A DNA stretch of 45,817 nucleotides from Saprospiraceae bacterium (GCA_020630435.1 JAHDBJ010000037.1:1-45817); one strand, 5' to 3'. Positions 18,523 to 27,433 are shown, counted from the stretch's first letter. Notes: a model not told the origin generated them from the sequence alone. Numbers and translations: made by a program.

Positions 18523-19569
18523 ATGTTATTAGCCAAAGGCAATCGAGTACGGTTTAAACATACAGGACAAATAGGACGAATATCTGCTTTGCTAGCAGCA
18601 GATATGGTTAATGTTATCCTAGATGAAGATGGGGTGGAAATTCCTGCCTTTCTTGAAGATTTAGAACGATATGAAGAATCAATTGAGCAGAGGGTAAAAG
18701 CCAAATTTGTAAAAGGCAAATCGGAAAAAATAATTAAAAAACCCGAAAATCCTGAAACAGAAAGCCAATACATTATATTAAAAAGTGAAGGAATACAGCT
18801 GGCTTTTCTACCGAATCGAGAAGCCGATGGAACAGTAGTTTTTTACGATATTTTCTTACTCAATGATTTAGAATATGCTGCTTTGTTTGATTTCAAGTTA
18901 ATTATTCTAGAGAATATAAAACTACAGAAAAAAGATAAACTAAACAGCATTTCTAATTATAAAATTGGAGAGTTACTTTTTGATCAGTTGAGTGATAATC
19001 CACGTATTGAGATTGATTTTTGGCAGATCACGACGGCAGGTACGCAAAATAAAACTACAACTACGACTAAACTACGACCAAAGCAATTTTTTAAAAAATA
19101 TAAAATGATTCCTCTGGTCAATCAAATGGGGTACATATACAAAATATTGCCCAGTTTTGAAAAAGACAAAAAAGGAACTAAAGAAGATTTAAAAACGTAT
19201 ACACAGAAGAATCTCCAACAAAATACAAATGTAATGGAAGAGTCATTGCAGTTATTTACAGAAGTGAGTGTTAAAGACTATGCTAATTTTGAGACAGAAC
19301 TTGATTTACATATCGAGAAATTGACAATAGAAGGAAAAAGGATGAATAATGGAGAAAAACTCCGTTTGCAAATGCTTCATTTCGAAAACTATATTCAAGA
19401 AGCTATTAAGGTTGGGGTAGAGAGGGTTTATGTTATACATGGGATAGGGAAGGGGAAATTAAAAGATGCTATTGCCCAAAAATTAGAAGAAATTCCTGAG
19501 GTCAGTACCTATAAAAATGAATACCATCCAAAATATGGTGTAGGCGCAACAGAAGTTAATTTTTATTAA
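18523..19569 (+). CDS. Smr domain protein with DUF2027-type N-terminus
   Basis: 348 residues. The N-terminal ~55 residues look like a small SH3-like barrel (GNRVRFKHTGQIGRI, then DMVNVILDEDGVEIP), as in MutS2-related proteins; a central DUF2027-like beta region follows, and the C-terminal ~85 residues are a Smr domain with its two signatures LDLHIEKL and HGIGKGKL. Smr domains bind or nick nucleic acid (MutS2, ribosome-rescue nucleases); LDLH and HGxGxG are the presumed active motifs. Start: ATG at 18523; the TTG at 18514 would add three residues. First gene of a tight operon: the HNH gene begins 1 bp after its stop. Confidence 0.87.
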   Translation: MLLAKGNRVRFKHTGQIGRISALLAADMVNVILDEDGVEIPAFLEDLERYEESIEQRVKAKFVKGKSEKIIKKPENPETESQYIILKSEGIQLAFLPNREADGTVVFYDIFLLNDLEYAALFDFKLIILENIKLQKKDKLNSISNYKIGELLFDQLSDNPRIEIDFWQITTAGTQNKTTTTTKLRPKQFFKKYKMIPLVNQMGYIYKILPSFEKDKKGTKEDLKTYTQKNLQQNTNVMEESLQLFTEVSVKDYANFETELDLHIEKLTIEGKRMNNGEKLRLQMLHFENYIQEAIKVGVERVYVIHGIGKGKLKDAIAQKLEEIPEVSTYKNEYHPKYGVGATEVNFY

Positions 19570-19570
19570 G

Positions 19571-19855
19571 ATGTCAAATAATACAGCAAAAGAGATCATA
19601 TGTGAATTGTGCGAACGAAACGTTGAAGAAACCACTCGGCATCATCTCATCCCAAGAACACTACATTCGAACAAATGGTTTAAAAAGAATTTTACAAAAG
19701 AGCAAATGATCGAAACGGTCGATCTTTGTAGGGATTGCCATAAGGAAATTCACCGACAAATTCCTGAAAAGCAAATGGGGCGTTCATATAATAGCGTAGA
19801 AAAACTAGCAGCCCACGATAAAATCGCTAACTTTGTGGCATGGTTAAACCGCTAA
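19571..19855 (+). CDS. Small HNH-type zinc-finger protein
   Basis: 94 residues that are almost entirely an HNH-like module: CELCERN (first Cys pair), [16 protein letters not shown] (the His-His-x-Ile-Pro core of the beta-beta-alpha fold), then [12 protein letters not shown] (second Cys pair and catalytic-type His). All four zinc Cys and the core His are present, so a nuclease activity is possible, but stand-alone proteins of this type are common and uncharacterised. It lies 1 bp after the Smr gene and its end overlaps the upstream edge of the next reading frame, implying cotranscription; a nucleic-acid role together with the Smr protein is an inference from this position. Confidence 0.8.
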   Translation: MSNNTAKEIICELCERNVEETTRHHLIPRTLHSNKWFKKNFTKEQMIETVDLCRDCHKEIHRQIPEKQMGRSYNSVEKLAAHDKIANFVAWLNR

Positions 19856-19866
19856 ACGTTTTGACA

Positions 19867-22020
19867 ATGCCGCAACGCATTAATCTACTTACCTTCTTTT
19901 TATTATGTTTACTACTGGCTTGTAAATCTCCTAATACGCAAGCACAAAAGCATCCTTCCCACCATCGTTATACCAATCAATTAATTAATGAGAGTAGTCC
20001 TTACTTGCTTCAGCACGCTCATAATCCTGTAAATTGGTATCCTTGGAATGATGAAGCTCTTACTAAAGCCAAGGAAGAAAATAAAATGATCATTATTAGT
20101 GTGGGCTATTCTTCTTGTCATTGGTGTCATGTTATGGAACATGAAAGTTTTGAAGATTCTCTCGTAGCTCGGATAATGAACGATAACTTTGTTTGTATAA
20201 AAGTCGATAGGGAAGAACGCCCTGATATAGATGCCGTTTATATGACAGCGTGCCACTTATCAAGCGATAACAGTTGTGGTTGGCCTTTAAATGCTTTTGC
20301 ACTTCCCGATGCTCGTCCTTTTTATGCAGGTACCTATTTTCAAAAAGAAAATTGGATCGATTTGTTAGAGTTTTTTATAAAAACAAAAAAAGAAGAACCG
20401 CATAAATTAGAACAATATGCTGGGGAAATTGTAAAGGGAATACAGCAACGAGGTAAAGTGTCTTTCATGGATGTAGATAAAGTATTTTCTAAACCCGATG
20501 TAGTAGCTATTACAGATAAAATGATTGGCAGTATTGATATGAAACGAGGAGGACGAAAAACAAAAACGGCTAGTGTTGGGAATAAATTTCCAATGCCTAA
20601 CAATTACCAATTTTTACTCCAATCGTATTTTTATACTAAAAATCCTAAAGCACTCGAAGCCGTAGAAGTAACGCTTAAAAATATGGCATGGGGCGGTATC
20701 TATGACCAATTGGGCGGAGGGTTTGCCAGGTATTCGACCGATCCTGATTGGAAAGCACCTCATTTTGAAAAGATGTTATACGATAATGGGCAACTCGTAA
20801 GCCTATATGCTCAAGCCTATCAAGTGACTAAAAATCCGCTTTATAAAGAAATCGTAGAAGGAACGCTTGACTTTGTTAAACGAGAACTGACGGATAAAGA
20901 AGGTGGCTTTTATTCCTCCTTAGATGCCGATAGTGAAGGCGAAGAAGGGAAGTTTTATGTTTGGAAAAAGGATGAGCTAAGAGTAATCTTTCAAGACAAA
21001 CAGATGCTTGATGTATTTTGTGATTATTATAGTGTGAAAGAATTTGGAAATTGGGAGCATAGTAAGAATATCCTATGGATTAGAAAAGAAAAAAATGAAG
21101 TGGCTTCTAAACATAATCTATCGATTGAAACCCTCAATAATATTTTGGCGAAAGCCAGAAAAAAACTATTCGATGTACGAGCAAAAAGAATACGACCAGG
21201 ATTGGATGATAAAGTATTGACGGCATGGAATGCGCTCATGCTAAAAGGATATGTCGATGCTTTTAAAGCCTTTGGAGAAGAGGAATATCTAGAAACTGCC
21301 TTGAAAAATGGTAATTTTATTTTGAACAATATGCTCAAAGAAGGGCAGCGGCTCAATCGGAATTATAAAGATGGAAAATCTGTTATTAATGCTTTTCTAG
21401 ATGATTATGCTTTAACGATAGAGGCATTTATTGCACTATATCAAGTGACTTTTGATGAAAAATGGTTGGATAAAGCGAAGATATTAACGGAGTATGCACT
21501 AAAGTATTATTATGATGAAGAAAGTCGAATGTTTTATTATACGTCTAATTTGGATTCGCCTTTAGTTGCTAGAAAAATGCAAACGAGTGATAATGTGATA
21601 CCTGCATCAAATTCTACAATGGCTAAGGTATTGTACACTCTAGGATTATATTTTTATAATGAAAAATATGTAGATTTATCTCAAACTATGATGATGAATA
21701 TGTCTGCTAACTTATTGATGCATCCGCAACCTAGTTTCTTTTCTAATTGGGCGAGTGTATATACAACATTAGCATATCCGCCTTATGAGGTGGCAATTGT
21801 AGGTGAGGGTTGTATGGGTATATTGGAAAAGATGAACGCCCATTATTTACCCAATAGTCTCTTATTAGGAGGAAAGGAAGAAGGTCATTTGACCTTACTA
21901 GAAAATAAAAAAACGGAAGGAGAAACTCGTATTTATGTTTGTCAAGATAAGGTTTGTAAATTGCCTGTTCAAACGGTTAAAGCAGCTTTACAGCAACTAG
22001 AAATACATCAATCAAAATAA
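19867..22020 (+). CDS. YyaL-like thioredoxin-domain lipoprotein (DUF255/SPATA20 family)
   Basis: 717 residues. The start is ATG 19867, giving a lipoprotein signal peptide with lipobox LLACK (Cys about residue 20); an ATG at 19840 would overlap the HNH gene and spoil the signal. The N-terminal half is the DUF255 thioredoxin-like domain: [22 protein letters not shown] is the family opening and [14 protein letters not shown] contains the CxxC pair. The rest is a six-hairpin (alpha/alpha) glycosidase-like barrel ([26 protein letters not shown]). Function is unproven; the members are often annotated as thioredoxin-domain proteins. Third gene of the Smr operon; 6 bp before the next gene. Confidence 0.92.
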   Translation: MPQRINLLTFFLLCLLLACKSPNTQAQKHPSHHRYTNQLINESSPYLLQHAHNPVNWYPWNDEALTKAKEENKMIIISVGYSSCHWCHVMEHESFEDSLVARIMNDNFVCIKVDREERPDIDAVYMTACHLSSDNSCGWPLNAFALPDARPFYAGTYFQKENWIDLLEFFIKTKKEEPHKLEQYAGEIVKGIQQRGKVSFMDVDKVFSKPDVVAITDKMIGSIDMKRGGRKTKTASVGNKFPMPNNYQFLLQSYFYTKNPKALEAVEVTLKNMAWGGIYDQLGGGFARYSTDPDWKAPHFEKMLYDNGQLVSLYAQAYQVTKNPLYKEIVEGTLDFVKRELTDKEGGFYSSLDADSEGEEGKFYVWKKDELRVIFQDKQMLDVFCDYYSVKEFGNWEHSKNILWIRKEKNEVASKHNLSIETLNNILAKARKKLFDVRAKRIRPGLDDKVLTAWNALMLKGYVDAFKAFGEEEYLETALKNGNFILNNMLKEGQRLNRNYKDGKSVINAFLDDYALTIEAFIALYQVTFDEKWLDKAKILTEYALKYYYDEESRMFYYTSNLDSPLVARKMQTSDNVIPASNSTMAKVLYTLGLYFYNEKYVDLSQTMMMNMSANLLMHPQPSFFSNWASVYTTLAYPPYEVAIVGEGCMGILEKMNAHYLPNSLLLGGKEEGHLTLLENKKTEGETRIYVCQDKVCKLPVQTVKAALQQLEIHQSK

Positions 22021-22026
22021 CGAATC

Positions 22027-23457
22027 TTGAAAAAAATTGCAGTCATAGGAGCTGGACCTGCTGGATTAACCGCAGCCTATCAACTGTCAAAAGCTGAAGG
22101 GATAGAAGTAGAGTTGTATGAGGCAGCGGATCAAGTTGGCGGCTTGTCCAAAACAATAGAGCTTTGGGGACAACAAGTCGATCTAGGGCCTCACCGCTTC
22201 TTTAGTAGTGATGCGAGAGTAAATGAACTATGGCTAGAAGTAGTGGAAAAGGACTATCAAATGGTTGATAGACTCACTCGTATCTATTATAAAGGCAAAT
22301 TTTTTCACTATCCATTAAAAGCAACAAACGCCCTGAAAAATCTCGGAATTGTAGAAGCTATACGCTGTGGGTTTTCTTTTTTTAAAGAACAAGTTTTACC
22401 TACAAAAGATACGTCTCACTTTGAAGGCTGGGTGACCAATCGATTTGGCAAACGATTGTTTGAAATCTTTTTTAAAACCTATTCCGAAAAACTTTGGGGC
22501 ATTTCTTGTACCGAATTGGACGCTGATTTTGCGGCACAACGTATAAAAAAATTATCCCTCTATGAAGCCATCAAGTCCGCCCTTTTTCCACCAAAAGAAA
22601 ATAAGCATAAAACACTAGTGGAACAATTCGCCTACCCGCTACAAGGAACAGGCATGGTTTACAATAGAATGAAAACAAAGATAGAAGCTAATGGGGGAGT
22701 GGTTTTGTTGTCCTCACCTGTAGAACGCATACTAACTCAAAATGGAAAAGTTTATGGGCTTTTGCTTGAAGATGGTAGCGAAAAACATTATGATCATGTA
22801 ATTTCGACAATGCCCCTTTCTCAGATGGTGAAAAGATTGCCCGAAGTCCCTCCAAATATTAAAAACTTAGCCTCAAAATTACAATTTCGGAATACGATTC
22901 TGGTGTATTTAAATATAGCGGGTCAGGATTTATTTAAAGACAATTGGTTGTATGTGCATTCTAATAATTTGGAAATGGGGCGCATTACCAATTTTAAAAA
23001 CTGGGTACCTTCTTTATATGGGGAAAGCTCGAATACAATTTTAGTATTGGAATACTGGTGCAATTTTGACGATAAACTTTGGGAAACCTCTGAAGAAGAG
23101 TTAATCCATTTGGCTCAAAAAGAAATCCAGCAAACAGGCTTAATTAAAAATGCTGAAATATTAGCAGGTAAGATCGTTAAGATACCCCGTTGCTACCCCG
23201 TTTATAAAACGGGCTATAAAGAAATATTAAAACCCATTGAAACCTACTTATCTACTATTCCTAATCTCTCTATTATAGGACGCTATGGAGCATTTAAATA
23301 CAATAATCAAGACCATAGTATCTTAATGGGCATCCTTGCCGCAGAAAATATTTTATCCAATAAAGAAAATAACCTCTGGGAAATCAATACCGATTACGAA
23401 ACTTACCAAGAAAGCTCCGTCATCACCGAAACGGGTTTAGTTCGGAATAGCGTTTGA
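22027..23457 (+). CDS. FAD-dependent NAD(P)-binding oxidoreductase, amine-oxidase/UGM-like
   Basis: 476 residues. The FAD dinucleotide-binding motif VIGAGPAGLTAAYQL is at residues 5-19, followed by the acidic ELYEAADQVGGLSKT and the motif DLGPHRFFSSDARV. RYGAFKYNNQDHSILMGI near the C-terminus closes the FAD site. Overall this resembles protoporphyrinogen oxidase/phytoene desaturase-like and UDP-galactopyranose-mutase-like flavoproteins; substrate is unknown. Start is TTG at 22027, because the conserved KKIAVIGAG begins there and no ATG precedes it. Last gene of the Smr operon. Its final 57 bp are copied twice downstream (24365 and 27260); the copies differ from the gene only at six synonymous third positions. 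Confidence 0.88.
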   Translation: MKKIAVIGAGPAGLTAAYQLSKAEGIEVELYEAADQVGGLSKTIELWGQQVDLGPHRFFSSDARVNELWLEVVEKDYQMVDRLTRIYYKGKFFHYPLKATNALKNLGIVEAIRCGFSFFKEQVLPTKDTSHFEGWVTNRFGKRLFEIFFKTYSEKLWGISCTELDADFAAQRIKKLSLYEAIKSALFPPKENKHKTLVEQFAYPLQGTGMVYNRMKTKIEANGGVVLLSSPVERILTQNGKVYGLLLEDGSEKHYDHVISTMPLSQMVKRLPEVPPNIKNLASKLQFRNTILVYLNIAGQDLFKDNWLYVHSNNLEMGRITNFKNWVPSLYGESSNTILVLEYWCNFDDKLWETSEEELIHLAQKEIQQTGLIKNAEILAGKIVKIPRCYPVYKTGYKEILKPIETYLSTIPNLSIIGRYGAFKYNNQDHSILMGILAAENILSNKENNLWEINTDYETYQESSVITETGLVRNSV

Positions 23458-23463
23458 TAAATA
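23401..23463 (+). repeat. Repeat R copy A: 3' end of the oxidoreductase gene
   Basis: 63 bp covering codons 459-476 of the gene, its TGA and six following bases. Copies B and C lie at 24365-24427 and 27260-27322 in the same orientation and are identical to each other. A differs from them at six sites, all third codon positions and all synonymous (T, I, T, G, V, R codons). Confidence 0.9.
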
Positions 23464-23489
23464 ACAATAACGGTTAGAAGTAATCAAAA

Positions 23490-23515
23490 AAGCCTATCAA
23501 TTACTCAACAGGCTT
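23490..23515 (-). terminator. Terminator of lipoprotein gene 1
   Basis: AAGCCT and AGGCTT enclose a 14-nt loop; on the minus strand a T run follows. The same hairpin, identical in sequence, sits at 24454-24479 behind lipoprotein 2. Confidence 0.75.
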
Positions 23516-23531
23516 CCTAGACTTTAAAGTT

Positions 23532-24218
23532 TTATTCTACATAAAAGCAGTAACTGCCCCTTCTATGAAAACGTTCCTCTGGTTTTTCTAATGTCCATGT
23601 ATGATAATTTTCATGTAAAGCCTTTTTCATTAAATCTATATTGTTTTGACTTCCTTTATTAAGACTAACACATATATCATTCAATTCTTTATTAGGACAT
23701 TTTCCTTCAAATTCTTGACCTGGGAAAGTAGCTGCAGCGTAACAACCATGACTAAAATAGTATAATCCTCTTTTTTTAGGAATTAGTTTATACTCAAGTA
23801 TATAATATTCGTTATTATAATTATAATTACCATCTAAAGATATTATATCATTTATATCACTTTTAAGCTCTAATTTAGAGTTCGGCGGAAGGATAACATC
23901 AAAATCATTCAAAGCACTAATCTTATCTTCAACCGTATCTAACTTAAATAAATAAATGGTTGGTAAGAAGAGAAAATTCTTCAAAAGAAAATCTTTTTCT
24001 AAATTTTTTTCTAAAATTAAATCATCAAAATGTGATTTGATAAAAATAGTATCTCCTATAATATAGGTTTCTAATGTGGGTGATAGTGTAACAGGAATTT
24101 CAAACAAATAGCCAACTCCTACATTCTCACATTCCTCTGAAACACAAGATTGATAAACAAATACACTTAGAAGTGAAAAAGCTAGTATTATAACTCTAGT
24201 AACTATCGAATAAAGCAT
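23532..24218 (-). CDS. Putative lipoprotein, paralogue 1 of the repeat locus
   Basis: 228 residues, not recognised as a known family. A hydrophobic signal (about 8-22) ends in YQSC, a plausible relaxed Bacteroidota lipobox with Cys 25. The body is beta-rich with several Tyr; the last 20 residues (EKPEERFHRRGSYCFYVE) are nearly the same as in paralogue 2 at 24496. Between the near-identical ends the two proteins are strongly diverged. Start ATG 24218, lying inside a 19-codon remnant of the zincin gene. Own terminator downstream, identical to that of paralogue 2. The upstream promoter copy retains an intact TACTTTTG box. Possible roles are an inhibitor or partner of the zincin, or a surface lipoprotein; these are guesses. 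Confidence 0.8.
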   Translation of the reverse strand: MLYSIVTRVIILAFSLLSVFVYQSCVSEECENVGVGYLFEIPVTLSPTLETYIIGDTIFIKSHFDDLILEKNLEKDFLLKNFLFLPTIYLFKLDTVEDKISALNDFDVILPPNSKLELKSDINDIISLDGNYNYNNEYYILEYKLIPKKRGLYYFSHGCYAAATFPGQEFEGKCPNKELNDICVSLNKGSQNNIDLMKKALHENYHTWTLEKPEERFHRRGSYCFYVE

Positions 24219-24262
24219 TGACTTGATTTTGATTGTTTGTTTAAAAAAAAGGTGAATTTCAT
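24203..24262 (-). pseudogene. Internally deleted remnant of the zincin lipoprotein gene
   Basis: Reads MKFTFFLNKQSKSSQCFIR and a stop (19 codons). The first nine codons match the start of the gene at 25163-27157 (MKFTLSLNK), with the same upstream promoter; the remainder is DNA from the extreme 3' end of that gene, now out of frame. About 1.9 kb has therefore been lost between them. The stop overlaps the start of lipoprotein 1, so the remnant may still deliver ribosomes to it, as the full gene does for paralogue 2. Confidence 0.75.
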
Positions 24263-24427
24263 GTATTTAAGTTTTAATTATTCAGTAATGCAAAAGTATT
24301 ACTTTTTTTAAAACAAACAAAATGCTTGACTTAAATAATATTAAATAAAAAAACATCATATGTTACCTACCAAGAAAGCTCCGTCATTACAGAAACGGGC
24401 TTAGTACGAAATAGCGTTTGATAAATA
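24255..24427. repeat. 173-bp direct repeat, first copy
   Basis: Matches 27150-27322 over 173 bp with two mismatches. It contains the first codons of the zincin gene (minus strand), its promoter, and repeat R copy B. Repetition of this promoter-to-tail junction implies that at least three tandem units once existed. Confidence 0.9.
24291..24298 (-). promoter_or_regulatory. Bacteroidota promoter of repeat unit 1
   Basis: On the minus strand, TTTTG, 19 bp of spacer, then TACTTTTG, an excellent fit to the Bacteroidota TTTG...TAnnTTTG promoter. In the second copy (27186-27193) the last G of the -7 box is T. Confidence 0.65.
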
Positions 24428-24453
24428 ACAATAACGGTTAGAAGTAATCAAAA

Positions 24454-24479
24454 AAGCCTATCAATTACTCAACAGGCTT
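24454..24479 (-). terminator. Terminator of lipoprotein gene 2
   Basis: Same hairpin and T run as at 23490-23515; the surrounding ~75 bp of non-coding DNA is essentially identical in both copies. Confidence 0.75.
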
Positions 24480-24495
24480 CCTAGACTTTAAAGGT

Positions 24496-25185
24496 TTATT
24501 CTACATAAAAGCAGTAACCACCAAAACGATGAAAACGCTCATGTGGTTTTTCTACTATCCATGTATTATATCTTTCAATAGGACTATCTAGTAAAAAATC
24601 GAAATTATTATCAACCCTATTATTTAAAAAGACCTCTGCTTCATTAGTATATCCATGTTTGTTACACCTACCTGGAAAATCTTGAAGTTCTCCACGAGGA
24701 TACAAAGAAGAGCCAAAGTTAAAGAAGAATAAACCTTTTTGCTTCAAGACAATACGAGATTTTAAGGAGTATGTATTATTTTTATAAACATATTCCCCGT
24801 CTATATATTGGTTACCTGTGGAGTACGTATTTAACGTTGTATTATATTCTTCATCTAATACAACATCTACATATTCGAAGGTTGATAGAATATTATTGTT
24901 AGTAATTGAGTCTATCCTTATTAACCCAACTGAAGGGAAAAAGTTAAAGTTTTCTAACTTATAATTTTTATTTCTATTTTTTTCAAATACCTCATCGCTA
25001 AATTCTGAAAATAGAGTGATAGTATCTCCTATATTATATGTATCTAAAGCAGGACTTAGTGTAGCAGGTAATTCAAAAGTATATTGCCCACCTTCACATT
25101 CTTCTGGTATACAAGATTGATAAGCAAATACACTTAGAAGTGAAAATAATAATAATCTAACTCTAGTAACTATTGAATAAAGCAT
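24496..25185 (-). CDS. Putative lipoprotein, paralogue 2 of the repeat locus
   Basis: 229 residues, homologous to the gene at 23532. It shares the first nine residues (MLYSIVTRV), the signal/lipobox region (LLSVFAYQSC), the PATLSPALDTYNIGDTI segment and the C-terminal EKPHERFHRFGGYCFYVE; the central part is clearly different. The start ATG 25185 lies within the last codons of the zincin gene (23-bp overlap, another frame), so translation is probably coupled to the zincin. Family not recognised. The tight coupling points to a partner of the zincin (for example an inhibitor or an assembly subunit), which is inference only. Confidence 0.8.
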   Translation of the reverse strand: MLYSIVTRVRLLLFSLLSVFAYQSCIPEECEGGQYTFELPATLSPALDTYNIGDTITLFSEFSDEVFEKNRNKNYKLENFNFFPSVGLIRIDSITNNNILSTFEYVDVVLDEEYNTTLNTYSTGNQYIDGEYVYKNNTYSLKSRIVLKQKGLFFFNFGSSLYPRGELQDFPGRCNKHGYTNEAEVFLNNRVDNNFDFLLDSPIERYNTWIVEKPHERFHRFGGYCFYVE

Positions 25186-27157
25186 TGACTTGATTTTGAT
25201 TATTAGGGGTATTTCCTAAATGATTATTGATAAGATTTTGTTGATAGGTATCTATTGTTCTAGTATTTTCATCTAATACAGAAAACATCTGGGCATTAGT
25301 AAATCCTGTTACATTATCTGCAATAATGTTTGTACAATTTGTAATTACATCTTGGTCACAAGAACGTAAAGGTTCTACATCATCTACTAAATCGTGGTGT
25401 AAACCTATGGGAATATGATTGGGATTTTCATTCCATGTTCTATCTAGACGCTCTTCCCAAGAGCTTGGTCTAAATGCACTATTTCCCAAATATCTTCTAT
25501 GCGCATAAGACATACCAATATATTCTGCCCAAGATTCTACTACAGCTATTAAATCTGCATCATCACTAAATTGATCTCCATGCCCTCCAGTTTCTGTCTC
25601 TGCTTCAACGACATCCAACCAATACCCTTGTCCTACATTTACAAAATGTGAAGCATGAGCAAATTCATGATAAGCTAATCTTTTCAAACGGTCAGATGCA
25701 GCAAATTCTGTATCAATATGAACATCAGGAAAAGCTCGTAAGATCTCATTAATAGGACGACGAAATCTCAAAACTGCTATATCATCTAAAAAGTCTATAT
25801 CTATCCAACCATCAATAATTGCACTCGCTAAAGGAAAAGGATTTTCAAGAATATTTCCACGTATATAATTTCCCATTAAGGCAAATCCGCCTTGTCCACT
25901 TCTTCCCAAATATACATCTAATTTATTTGGTGGTGTTGCTATACCATCTTGTTGAGCATTATCATGAAATTCATGTAAGGCATTATTGACAGTAGCAGCA
26001 CTCCAATAACGATGTGCTTGTGTGCCATTAGTACTCCACATTCCATAATTCACTTCAATATTATTATAAGGGTCACTTTTCCATCTTCCTACATAGTCTT
26101 TTACAGTAAAAGCCCATTCCCATGATGCTTTCACCCCACTTCTAGCAAATCTATATTTCGCCTTATTATTTTTAAACTTCACCCACATCCAAGCATTTTT
26201 TCTATACAATTTATTGATTTTCCAACAACCATCATCATCTGTCCAAGTTTCATCTTCTGTAAACCAAGTATCTTTCAGGATTACCTTTACCTGTCTTACC
26301 CCTTGAAACCCTAATTGTGTATCATCTACATTTACACATCCACCAGGCTTTCGTGGATTACTATATACTTGACAACCACAATCATTTATAGTATAAAAAG
26401 AATTAGCACCACCACCATATCCGCCATTGTCATCATCATCTTCTGGACCTGTATCTGGGAATTTGCCTGTCTCTCCATTTTGTGGACTTTTTGTAGGGAT
26501 TTTTCTATCATTTGTAGAGTTATTATTCCCTGAAGTGCGATACGAACCTGAAGAACTATCATTACCAAGATATTCGTCATAATCATTTCCAGTTAACTCA
26601 AAGGCTCTACGCATTAATGTTTCATTAGAATTATAGTTAAGATTAATATCTGCTAGCTTAGTATAAGTTACGTCATTAGGAATATCTGAAAGTCGCTTTA
26701 CTACTCCATAGTAATAAGGTATTTCATCTTCACCAATGTTTGGATCTTCGTAGTAATCTCCCATCTCAATAACCTCATAATCTAAAGGAAAATCATAAAG
26801 ATTAATATCACTATCTGTAAGCGTCATTAATTCGTCTATTGTTTGAGTTTCAAAACGGATATAATAATGAGAAGGACCAAGATTAACGGAGTTTCCATAA
26901 ACTTGGGCATATGCGTGTTCTAGTAAATCAACCTCATAAGGGTTTTGTCTTTGACTACCTAATATGGTTAGTTGAGGATTATTATTATCATCGTAATAAG
27001 CATTAGTAACTGTATTTCGTTGATTTGAAATATTGGTAGATTCTCCCTCAATTATTTTAATGCTAGTCATTAAATCATCTTTTTGACATCCAATCAGACT
27101 TATCAAAGATACAAAAACTAATAGCAACCGTTTGTTTAAGGATAAGGTAAATTTCAT
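25163..27157 (-). CDS. Predicted zincin-type lipoprotein
   Basis: 664 residues. Signal peptide with canonical lipobox LIGC (C24), so anchored to a membrane by lipid. Residues 200-255 form a low-complexity Ser/Asn/Gly/Asp linker. Residues about 258-345 look like a Cys-rich transthyretin-like beta domain (DCGCQVYSNP; VKVILKDTWF). The region after 380 is an apparent peptidase-like domain with HEFAH at 497-501 (HExxH) followed by ESWAEY at 541-546, which could supply the third zinc ligand of a gluzincin. This makes it a candidate surface metalloprotease, but no named family is recognised. Start ATG 27157. Cotranscribed and overlapping with lipoprotein 2 downstream. A shortened relic of a second copy survives at 24203-24262. 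Confidence 0.8.
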   Translation of the reverse strand: MKFTLSLNKRLLLVFVSLISLIGCQKDDLMTSIKIIEGESTNISNQRNTVTNAYYDDNNNPQLTILGSQRQNPYEVDLLEHAYAQVYGNSVNLGPSHYYIRFETQTIDELMTLTDSDINLYDFPLDYEVIEMGDYYEDPNIGEDEIPYYYGVVKRLSDIPNDVTYTKLADINLNYNSNETLMRRAFELTGNDYDEYLGNDSSSGSYRTSGNNNSTNDRKIPTKSPQNGETGKFPDTGPEDDDDNGGYGGGANSFYTINDCGCQVYSNPRKPGGCVNVDDTQLGFQGVRQVKVILKDTWFTEDETWTDDDGCWKINKLYRKNAWMWVKFKNNKAKYRFARSGVKASWEWAFTVKDYVGRWKSDPYNNIEVNYGMWSTNGTQAHRYWSAATVNNALHEFHDNAQQDGIATPPNKLDVYLGRSGQGGFALMGNYIRGNILENPFPLASAIIDGWIDIDFLDDIAVLRFRRPINEILRAFPDVHIDTEFAASDRLKRLAYHEFAHASHFVNVGQGYWLDVVEAETETGGHGDQFSDDADLIAVVESWAEYIGMSYAHRRYLGNSAFRPSSWEERLDRTWNENPNHIPIGLHHDLVDDVEPLRSCDQDVITNCTNIIADNVTGFTNAQMFSVLDENTRTIDTYQQNLINNHLGNTPNNQNQVNALFNSY

Positions 27158-27322
27158 GTATTTAAGTTTTAATTATTCAGTAATGAAAAAGTATTACTTT
27201 TTTTAAAACAAACAAAATACTTGACTTAAATAATATTAAATAAAAAAACATCATATGTTACCTACCAAGAAAGCTCCGTCATTACAGAAACGGGCTTAGT
27301 ACGAAATAGCGTTTGATAAATA
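27150..27322. repeat. 173-bp direct repeat, second copy, with repeat R copy C
   Basis: Second copy of 24255-24427 (two mismatches). One mismatch changes the -7 box of the promoter from TACTTTTG to TACTTTTT. The oxidoreductase tail copy at 27260-27322 ends abruptly after GATAAATA and is followed by unrelated DNA leading to serC. Confidence 0.9.
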
Positions 27323-27373
27323 TTAATTTTTTTAAAAAATACGAAAGTCTCGTTAAGTCTTGACACTAATTCC

Positions 27374-27381
27374 TATTTTTG
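27374..27381 (+). promoter_or_regulatory. Bacteroidota -7 box of serC
   Basis: TATTTTTG fits TAnnTTTG and lies 53 bp before the serC ATG; the -33 element is not clear. Confidence 0.5.
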
Positions 27382-27433
27382 CAGCGAATTTCAAACGCTC
27401 TACCAAATTTTGAAAATATATTAAAATTCGATT

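Noticed and set aside
26315-26586. Short ORFs on both strands inside the low-complexity linker of the zincin gene
   Set aside because: They arise from repetitive Asn/Asp/Gly codons read in other frames.
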